Origin: an uncultured Kangiella sp.
Lineage (GTDB): Bacteria > Pseudomonadota > Gammaproteobacteria > Enterobacterales > DSM-103792
Direction of reading: 5' to 3'
Assembly (NCBI GenBank): GCA_946481205.1
Contig: CAMLNB010000058.1
Location: 1-17,367, forward strand
Length of the DNA stretch: 17,367 nt
Shown here: piece after piece, positions 7,302 to 14,473 of the stretch
Numbering within the stretch: position 1 is the stretch's first letter
Layout: each line of letters begins with the position of its first letter
Program-made: the position numbers and the translations under genes
The notes under the pieces: model-generated
The model's database searches: none
What the model was told of the DNA's origin: nothing
Seen by the model: the letters and a program-made list of their open reading frames with translations, nothing else

Positions 7302-8174
7302 ATGGGCGAAGCGGTGTTGCGTCAGGCGCCCGAAATGGGCGCGGCAGAGTTTGCACGCTGGCAGAAACTGATTGAGGTGCGTACCGGCATTCATTTGCCC
7401 GAGCATCGCAAACCGTTTCTGATGCTGGCGTTGTCGTCGCGCATGCGCGAAATGGGCGTTGAGGATTACAACGACTATTTCGTCAGTCTGCGTGATGGCA
7501 AACAGGCCGCGTTCGAGTGGGCCTGTCTGGTTGATCTGCTGACCGTGCATGAAACCCGGTTCTTCCGGCATCCGGAATCATTCGAGCTGGTGCGCAGCTA
7601 TGTCCGCAACCAGCTGCAACAAGGCAATGGCCAGAAGCGTGGCATCCAGGCTTGGAGCGTCGGTTGTTCGACCGGCGAAGAGGTCTACAGTATTGCCCTG
7701 GCGCTGCACGAATTGCAGGATGAAACCGGACCGTTCTATTTCGGCGTCACCGGCACCGACATCAGTTACCCCGCACTGGCCAGCGCACGGGAAGGTATCT
7801 ATCACCTGCGCCGGCTGATTGGTCTTAGCGATGAGCAACGTGAGCGGCATTTTCAGGCCGTGGGCGATGACTACTACCAGGTGATGCCGGCGGTGCGCCA
7901 GCGCACCTGCTTCGTCCAGGGCAACGTCCACGATCTGCGCCATGCGCCGAACCAGTTGTTCGACATTATTTATTGCCAGAACCTGCTGATTTATTTCCAA
8001 CCCGAACGGCGCCGCGATTTGTTGAACCAGTTGGTGGAACATTTGCAGCCCGGTGGCATGTTGGTGTTGGCTCCCGGTGAGGTGATCCGTTGGCATCACC
8101 CGGCGTTGACCCGGATTCAAAACAAGCAGTGTCTGGCATTCAGCCATCGCGGTAACAACCCGCAAGCGGAGTAG
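7302..8174 (+). CDS. pilK: Chemotaxis methyltransferase PilK (CheR family)
   Basis: PilK transfers methyl groups from S-adenosylmethionine to glutamates on the receptor PilJ, tuning its sensitivity. From the ATG at 7302 the product has 290 residues, close to the Pseudomonas protein (about 291). The N-terminal helical CheR domain covers about residues 15-75 (FARWQKLIEVRTGIHLPEHR). The catalytic domain has TVHETRFFR (81-89), the SAM-binding WSVGCSTGEEVYSIALAL (118-135), TGTDIS (150-155), IIYCQNLLIYF (222-232) and GGMLVLAPGE (251-260). The start is uncertain: the frame is open from a GTG at 7245, three bases after pilJ, which would add 19 residues, and a further ATG lies at 7296. I chose 7302 because of the AGGA spacing and the family length. 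The stop is two bases before chpA, so the genes are cotranscribed. Confidence 0.94.
   Translation: MGEAVLRQAPEMGAAEFARWQKLIEVRTGIHLPEHRKPFLMLALSSRMREMGVEDYNDYFVSLRDGKQAAFEWACLVDLLTVHETRFFRHPESFELVRSYVRNQLQQGNGQKRGIQAWSVGCSTGEEVYSIALALHELQDETGPFYFGVTGTDISYPALASAREGIYHLRRLIGLSDEQRERHFQAVGDDYYQVMPAVRQRTCFVQGNVHDLRHAPNQLFDIIYCQNLLIYFQPERRRDLLNQLVEHLQPGGMLVLAPGEVIRWHHPALTRIQNKQCLAFSHRGNNPQAE
8168..8171 (+). promoter_or_regulatory. Ribosome binding site of chpA
   Basis: GGAG within the last codons of pilK is followed by five bases and then the ATG at 8177. The spacing is optimal and fixes the start of the very long chpA gene. Confidence 0.55.
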
Positions 8175-8176
8175 GC

Positions 8177-11100
8177 ATGGCCGATAATTACGATCAGCTC
8201 GCCCTCAAATGGGTGCGCGAAGAAGTCAATAAAACGCTCGACCAGGCGCGTCAGGCGCTGGAAGCGTATGCCGAGAATGCCGAAGACAGCACCCAGATCC
8301 GGTTCTGTGGCAGTGCCCTGCACCAGGTGCGCGGTACGCTGCAAATGCTCGAGTTCTACGGCGCCGCGCTGTTTGCCGAAGAAATGGAGTACTTGGCCGA
8401 AGCGATCGCCGAAGGCAAGGTGAAAAACCCGCCGCGGGCGCAGGAAGTGCTGATGGGCACCATCCTGCAGCTGCCGACCTATCTGGAACGCGTGCAAGCC
8501 GGCCAGCGTGATTTGCCGGTCGTGTTGCTGCCGCTGCTCAATGATCTGCGCTCTTCGCGTGGCGAAACCCTGCTCAGCGAAAGCTCGATCTTCACCCCGA
8601 CTTTGCACGGCGTGCAGACACCGGTGCGGCAAGCACTGGCTGATCAACCGCGCAACAGCGACGAATACAAAGAGTTCGCGAAGAAGCTGCGCCACCATTA
8701 TCAGCGCGGTTTGCTTGGCGTACTGCGCAACCAGGACGTCAAAGACAGCCTGCTGCGCTTGTACAAGGTGGTTGAGCGGCTGGAATACGGTTGCACCAAC
8801 ACGCCGATGGCGACGCTGTGGTGGATCGCCGGTGGCTTTATAGAATCGATTGTCGAGAACGAGGTGTACAAGAACGCCTCGGTGCACGCGCTGCTCGGTC
8901 AGATCGACAAGCATCTGAAACAACTCGGCGAAGAAGGCAGCTTGCTGTTGAACAACGAGCCGCCGGCCGAGCTGCTGAAAAACCTGCTGTATTACGTGGC
9001 CTGCGCGCAGCGCGAAACCGAGCGTATCAAAGAGCTGCAACAGGCCTATGATTTGCGCACGGCGTTGCCAACCGCCACCGATCTGGAAGCCGAACGTCAG
9101 CGCATGACCGGCTCCGATGCCGGTGCCATCCGCACCGTGCTGCAAGCGCTCAATGAAGATCTCGCCGGCGTCAAAGACGGCCTCGATCTATTTGTTCGCA
9201 GCAAGACCCGCAGCCCGCAGGATTTGCTCAATCTGTTGCCGACCTTGCGCCAGATCGCCGACACACTCGGCATGCTCGGCCTTGGTGTGCCGCGTGATTC
9301 GGTGCGCCAGCAAGTCAACGCATTGCAGAAACTCGCCGACTCCGGTCAGGCACCAACCGATGCCCACGTCATGGACATCGCCGGTGCGCTGCTGTTTGTT
9401 GAAGCGAACCTGACCTCGGTTGCTGCCAATGCCGCGGCGATGGCTGCGGAAGATGCCGATTCGCATGCACCGGTCGAAGCGGGCAAAGACGAAGAGATCG
9501 CCGCCGAAGCGCAGTTCGACGCTGCTCGCGATGTGCTGATCAACGAATGCCGCGGCAACCTGCAGAAGTGCAAAGACAGCATCATCGATTTCATGGCTTC
9601 GAGCTGGGATCACCGTCTGCTCGAAGGCGTGCCGAATCTGCTGGTCGAAGTGCAAGGTGGTTTGGGCATCATCGGTTTGCCGGATGCGGCGCAGATGGTC
9701 AACACCTGCCAGCGTTTCCTGGCGACGCGTGTGCTCGGCTCGCAAGGCGTGCCGAATGCCAACGTGCTCGATGCGCTCGCCGATGTGCTGACTTCGGTCG
9801 AATACTTCCTCGAATCGCTGCAAGAAGCCGGTGGCCAAGGCCTCGAATCGGTGCTCGCTGCAGCGCGCGACGCGACGGCGATTATCGACGCCGAACTGGC
9901 CCAAGCGCTGCGTCCGGTTGCTGCGCCAAGCCCGGCACCAAGCGTCAGCCCGGTTGCTGTCGCGCCCGCTCCGGCGCCGGCGCCAGCACCCGCGCCGACC
10001 CCGGCACCGTCGTTTGCCGCGACCGACAGCGACATGATCGATCAGGAAGTGATCGAGATCTTCATCGAAGAAGCCGGCGAGCAACTTGCCACCATCAACG
10101 AACTGATGCCGGTCTGGATTGGCGACGAAGAAAACCGCGACGCGCTGATCACCATCCGCCGTGCTTTCCATACGTTGAAAGGTTCCGGTCGTTTGGTCGG
10201 TGCCAAGCTGCTGGGCGAAATGGCCTGGTCGATCGAGAACATGCTCAATCGCGTGCTCGATAACACCATTCCGGTTACCCGCGAAGTCCAGGCCGTGGTG
10301 CAGGAAGCTGCGCAAGTTGTCATTCCGTCGCTGCGCGAAGGTTTCACACTGCAAAGCGAACCGAAGATCCGGCCGGAAGCCTTGATGGCGCGTGCCGATG
10401 CCCTTTCACGCGGTGAAACTGCAGCGCCGGCGCCGGTGGTTGCCGCGCCGGTCGCACCGCCGGTGGCGGTGGCACCGAGCGAGCCTTCGCATGACGAAAT
10501 CATCGCCGAGCCGATGCCGGTCGATGTGCCGGCTGCGGTCGAGGAAATCACCGCCGAATTGCCGATCAGTGCCGAACCCGACCTGCTCGCACCGGCACTG
10601 GCCGAGCCGCCATTGTTCGTCGAAGAGCCGGTCGCTAGCGAACCTGCATTCGTCGAGCCGGCATTGCTCGATACCGAGTTCCAGTTGGATACCGAGTTGG
10701 CAATCGACGCCACGCCGGTTGTTGACAGCAGCCAGGCGCCAGCAGCTGCCGAACACGAATTCGGCGAGCTCAGCGACACCATCGAGTTCACCGATGTCGC
10801 CGCGCCAAGCTTCGACGAACCGCTGCCAGTGCTCAGTCTCGATGAGCCAAGCGCCACGGATTTGACCGAGCTGACCGAACTCGCTGCAGGCGAATTCGAA
10901 CCGATGCTGAACGAGCCGGCCGCGGTCGAGCTTGCCGAGACGGCCTTGCCGGTCGCCAGCGTTGAAGACGAGCAAGACAATACGCTGTTCGATATTTTCG
11001 CCGGCGAGGCCGGTGGTCATCTCGACGCCATTGATCGTTATCTGGCCGATGTCGCTCTGTCGCCGTTCTCACCGAAAGTCAGCGATGAACTGATCCGCGC

Positions 11101-14100
11101 GCTGCACACGCTGAAAGGCAGCGCCCGGATGGCGCAGCTCGACACCATCGCCGCCGTGATCACGCCGCTGGAAAAACAAGCGCGCGAATTCCAGAACCGC
11201 GATGCCAATGTCCCGAGTGAGTTTTTGGCGCTGCTGATCGATGCCAAATCAGCATTGGCCGAAACCCTGCCGGCACTGCAAACCGGTCAATTGCCGGACG
11301 CGGTGCCGCTGCTGTCACTGGCGGCACGTGCCGAAGCGTTGGCGCTGGCCGAACCGACTGCCGCGGTCGCTGCCAACGAGCGTGATCCGGAATTGCTGAC
11401 GTTGTTCCTCAGCGAAGCAATGGATCTGGTTTCCGATGCCGATCTGGCGCTGAACGGCTGGCAACAACAGCCGCAGGATCAACAAGCCAGCAGCAATCTG
11501 ATCGAGTTGATGGCGGCCCTGCAACACGCTGCCGAAACCGCGCGCTTGCCGCAGTTGGCGCAACTCGCCAATGAAATTGGCGCGCTGTATCAACGCGCTG
11601 GTGCGTTCAGTACGCGTGATGCGGCGTTCTTCCAACTGGCCCACCGCGGCCACAGCGCCTTGTTCGATCAGCTGGATCGCATCGCGGCCGATCAAAGCGT
11701 ACAACTGTCGGTGGATCTGGTCGCCGCGTTGCAGCACTGGCCCGGCATGGTGGCGACGCCGGTTGTTCACGTCACCGAAGGCTTCACACTGCGCGAAACG
11801 CTGCCAGACATCACGGCCGATGCCGAAGCGCCGGTGCATTTCGGTGAATTCGCGTCGAATGACGATGTCGCAGCGATGACGCCGGAACCGGAGCTGACGC
11901 CTGCGGCCACGCTTGTCGAGCCGACGTTTACGGCGCCGGCAATGGAAACGCCAACCGCAGCGATACCTGGCGCGTTCGACGACGAGCCGATGTACGCCGG
12001 CGCCGAAACCTTCACCCCGGGCCAAAGCCTGCCGGTCTACGACGAGACCGATCAGCCGCAACCGGTCCGGATGGAAGCCGACGGCGAAGAAATTCTGCAG
12101 ATCTTCCTCGAAGAAGCCGACGAGATCCTCGACAGCATCGACGAGACCCTGGGCGCATGGTCGAGCAATCCGGATGACATCAGCGCGGTCGCCGTGCTGC
12201 AGCGTCACCTACACACGCTCAAAGGCGGTGCCCGTTTGTCCGACTTGAAAGAACTCGGCGACTTGTCGCACGAACTGGAAAACCTGTTCGAAGCGATCAC
12301 CGATGGTCGCGTGCAAAGTTCGCCGGTGTTTATCCGCGTTGCCCAAGAAGCGCGCGATCGCTTTGCCGCGCTGGTCAATGAAGTGCGCAGCGACAACACC
12401 CAGACCCGGCCCAGCGCGTTCTGGCGCCGGCTGCAAGCGGCCATCGCCGGTCAGGATCCGTACTCGGGTGCGGCGCTGGCCGCGGCGAGTGCGGCGGCAC
12501 CGGTGGCGCCGATCCGGCCTGCTGCCGATGTCACGGTTGTCGAAAGTGCACCGGCGCCGGCAGTCAGCGAACCGGCGCGAGTGTTGCCGTTCCCGACCAA
12601 GGACAAACCGGCGGCCGAGCCGGCACGTCCAGCCGCGCAACAAGGCGAGTTCGTGCGCGTGCAAGCCAATGCGCTGGAATCGCTGGTCAACCTCGCTGGT
12701 GAAACCTCGATTTTCCGCGGTCGTCTGGAACAGCAGTTTGTTGTGCTGCGGCAGAACTTGCACGAAATGGAGCAGACCGTTGCCCGTTTGCGCGAACAGC
12801 TGCGGGTCATGGAAATCGAAAACGAAGCGCAGATCCAGCACCGCCGCGAAGCGGTCGGGCAGGAATACGAAGAGTTCGATCCGCTCGAGTTCGACCGCTA
12901 CACGCGGCAACAGGAACAGACGCGTCTGCTGTCGGAATCCGCCGGCGACTTGTTGAACCTGAAAGAAGCGCTCGACAACCTGGCGTCCGATTCGGAAACG
13001 CTGCTGTTGCAACAGGGCCGGGTCAACTCGGAACTGCAAGACGGCCTGATGCGGACCCGAATGGTGCCGTTCTCGTCGGTCGTGCCGCGACTGAAGCGGA
13101 TGGTGCGCCAGATCGGTGAAGAACTCGGCAAGGGCGTTGAGATCGCGATTCACGCCGACGGTGAAATGGATCGCACCGTGTTGGAGCGGATGGTTGCGCC
13201 GCTCGAACACATGATCCGTAACGCGATTGACCACGGTATCGAGCGGCCGGAAAAACGCTTGGCTGCCGGCAAATCAACCACCGGCCGAATCAAGATCCGA
13301 CTGCTGCGCGAAGGCGGCGAAGTCGTCGTTGAAATCGCCGACGACGGCGCCGGCATCAATCTGGCAGCGGTCAAGCGCAAAGCGATCGAGCGTGGCCTGA
13401 TCACCGAGCAATCGCAGCTGACCGATCACGAATTGATGCTGCTGATCCTGGAAGCCGGTTTCTCGACTGCCGAACAAGTGACGCAGATCTCCGGTCGCGG
13501 TGTCGGTATGGACGTCGTTGCCTCGGAAATCAAAGAGCTTGGCGGCCGCATCGACATCGATTCGGAGCATGGCAAAGGTTCGCGCTTCACCGTGCGCTTG
13601 CCGTTCACCGTGTCGGTCAACCAGGCGCTGATGGTGCAGGTTGGCGACGACATCTACTCGATTCCGCTGGCCAACATCGAAGGTATCGTCCGGGTCTCGC
13701 CGTATGAGTTGCAGACCTATTACGGTGATGAAGCTGTGCGTTACGAATACGCCGGTCAACCGTATCGGATGCGTTATCTCGGCACGCTGATCGATCACAA
13801 CCGCCAACCGCGTTTCGAAGGCGTGTTCAAGCCGGTGCCGGTGCTGCTGCTGCACGGTTCCGAACAGCCAGTCGCGCTGCAGGTTGACGAACTGCTCGGC
13901 TCGCGCGAAGTGGTCGTGAAATCGGTTGGCTCGCTGCTGTCGACCATCTCCGGTCTGTCCGGTGCCACCATTCTGGGTGACGGTCGGGTCGTGTTGATTC
14001 TGGATCTGCCGGCGCTGCTGCGCCGCGCCGATGCGATTCAAGCCGCCGACGAAGTGGTCGAAGTCGAAACCGAGCTGCAACCGCTGGCACTGGTGGTCGA

Positions 14101-14446
14101 CGACTCGATTACCGTCCGCAAAGTGACCGCGCGTCTGCTCGAGCGGCACAACTACCGCGTACTCACCGCCAAAGACGGCGTCGATGCGGTCAACGTGCTG
14201 CACGATCACAAGCCGGACATCATGCTGCTCGACGTGGAAATGCCGCGCATGGACGGCTTCGAACTGGCCGGTATCGTTCGCCACGATGACCGCCTGAAAG
14301 ACGTGCCGATCATCATGATTACCTCGCGTACCGGTGAGAAGCACCGCGCCCGTGCCGAGGAAATTGGCGTCAACCGTTACCTGGGCAAACCGTTCAACGA
14401 AGTCGAATTGCTGAACACAATGGCGCAGTTGCTCGGTCGTTCATGA
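8177..14446 (+). CDS. chpA: Hybrid CheA-type histidine kinase ChpA, multi-Hpt with C-terminal receiver
   Basis: ChpA is the central kinase of the Pil-Chp pathway; it phosphorylates PilG and PilH under PilJ control. The product has 2089 residues, shorter than P. aeruginosa ChpA (about 2470). The N-terminal 1-560 resemble FimL/ChpA heads, with an Hpt-like site H49 in LHQVRGTLQML and a decayed one at V490 (LLVEVQGGLGIIG). Three canonical Hpt sites follow: H665 (FHTLKGSGRL), H977 (LHTLKGSARM) and H1346 (LHTLKGGARL). Between the last two is a domain with Q1116 in place of the His. An Ala-Pro stretch and long acidic, Ala/Pro-rich linkers separate these domains. The kinase core runs from about 1490: dimerisation helices, N-box HMIRNAIDHG (H1678, N1682), DDGAGI (1722) and GRGVGMDVV (1773). 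A CheW-like domain spans about 1800-1950. The receiver has D1975-D1976, phosphoacceptor D2019 (LLDVEMPRMDGFE) and K2071. Confidence 0.97.
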   Translation: MADNYDQLALKWVREEVNKTLDQARQALEAYAENAEDSTQIRFCGSALHQVRGTLQMLEFYGAALFAEEMEYLAEAIAEGKVKNPPRAQEVLMGTILQLPTYLERVQAGQRDLPVVLLPLLNDLRSSRGETLLSESSIFTPTLHGVQTPVRQALADQPRNSDEYKEFAKKLRHHYQRGLLGVLRNQDVKDSLLRLYKVVERLEYGCTNTPMATLWWIAGGFIESIVENEVYKNASVHALLGQIDKHLKQLGEEGSLLLNNEPPAELLKNLLYYVACAQRETERIKELQQAYDLRTALPTATDLEAERQRMTGSDAGAIRTVLQALNEDLAGVKDGLDLFVRSKTRSPQDLLNLLPTLRQIADTLGMLGLGVPRDSVRQQVNALQKLADSGQAPTDAHVMDIAGALLFVEANLTSVAANAAAMAAEDADSHAPVEAGKDEEIAAEAQFDAARDVLINECRGNLQKCKDSIIDFMASSWDHRLLEGVPNLLVEVQGGLGIIGLPDAAQMVNTCQRFLATRVLGSQGVPNANVLDALADVLTSVEYFLESLQEAGGQGLESVLAAARDATAIIDAELAQALRPVAAPSPAPSVSPVAVAPAPAPAPAPAPTPAPSFAATDSDMIDQEVIEIFIEEAGEQLATINELMPVWIGDEENRDALITIRRAFHTLKGSGRLVGAKLLGEMAWSIENMLNRVLDNTIPVTREVQAVVQEAAQVVIPSLREGFTLQSEPKIRPEALMARADALSRGETAAPAPVVAAPVAPPVAVAPSEPSHDEIIAEPMPVDVPAAVEEITAELPISAEPDLLAPALAEPPLFVEEPVASEPAFVEPALLDTEFQLDTELAIDATPVVDSSQAPAAAEHEFGELSDTIEFTDVAAPSFDEPLPVLSLDEPSATDLTELTELAAGEFEPMLNEPAAVELAETALPVASVEDEQDNTLFDIFAGEAGGHLDAIDRYLADVALSPFSPKVSDELIRALHTLKGSARMAQLDTIAAVITPLEKQAREFQNRDANVPSEFLALLIDAKSALAETLPALQTGQLPDAVPLLSLAARAEALALAEPTAAVAANERDPELLTLFLSEAMDLVSDADLALNGWQQQPQDQQASSNLIELMAALQHAAETARLPQLAQLANEIGALYQRAGAFSTRDAAFFQLAHRGHSALFDQLDRIAADQSVQLSVDLVAALQHWPGMVATPVVHVTEGFTLRETLPDITADAEAPVHFGEFASNDDVAAMTPEPELTPAATLVEPTFTAPAMETPTAAIPGAFDDEPMYAGAETFTPGQSLPVYDETDQPQPVRMEADGEEILQIFLEEADEILDSIDETLGAWSSNPDDISAVAVLQRHLHTLKGGARLSDLKELGDLSHELENLFEAITDGRVQSSPVFIRVAQEARDRFAALVNEVRSDNTQTRPSAFWRRLQAAIAGQDPYSGAALAAASAAAPVAPIRPAADVTVVESAPAPAVSEPARVLPFPTKDKPAAEPARPAAQQGEFVRVQANALESLVNLAGETSIFRGRLEQQFVVLRQNLHEMEQTVARLREQLRVMEIENEAQIQHRREAVGQEYEEFDPLEFDRYTRQQEQTRLLSESAGDLLNLKEALDNLASDSETLLLQQGRVNSELQDGLMRTRMVPFSSVVPRLKRMVRQIGEELGKGVEIAIHADGEMDRTVLERMVAPLEHMIRNAIDHGIERPEKRLAAGKSTTGRIKIRLLREGGEVVVEIADDGAGINLAAVKRKAIERGLITEQSQLTDHELMLLILEAGFSTAEQVTQISGRGVGMDVVASEIKELGGRIDIDSEHGKGSRFTVRLPFTVSVNQALMVQVGDDIYSIPLANIEGIVRVSPYELQTYYGDEAVRYEYAGQPYRMRYLGTLIDHNRQPRFEGVFKPVPVLLLHGSEQPVALQVDELLGSREVVVKSVGSLLSTISGLSGATILGDGRVVLILDLPALLRRADAIQAADEVVEVETELQPLALVVDDSITVRKVTARLLERHNYRVLTAKDGVDAVNVLHDHKPDIMLLDVEMPRMDGFELAGIVRHDDRLKDVPIIMITSRTGEKHRARAEEIGVNRYLGKPFNEVELLNTMAQLLGRS
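9962..10009 (+). repeat. Ala-Pro dipeptide repeat within chpA
   Basis: Eight consecutive (Ala or Thr)-Pro dipeptides are encoded here, making a GC-rich, imperfect six-base repeat in the linker just before the first canonical Hpt domain. Such AP runs act as stiff, extended spacers. The codons vary, so this is not a perfect tandem repeat of the kind prone to slippage. Confidence 0.7.
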
Positions 14447-14473
14447 TGTACGAGCCAGGATGAGTTTGCCGTC

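Noticed and set aside
9962..10009. Simple-sequence repeat that could switch chpA on and off by slippage
   Set aside because: The repeat unit is six bases and degenerate, so length change would stay in frame and slippage is unlikely.
9188..10354. A 388-codon minus-strand open frame inside chpA, and several others of 300 codons or more at 8117-9145, 12209-13234 and 13274-14344
   Set aside because: All are shadows of the chpA frame, rich in Arg, His and Gln as expected for antisense of GC-rich coding DNA, with no plausible start context or domain.
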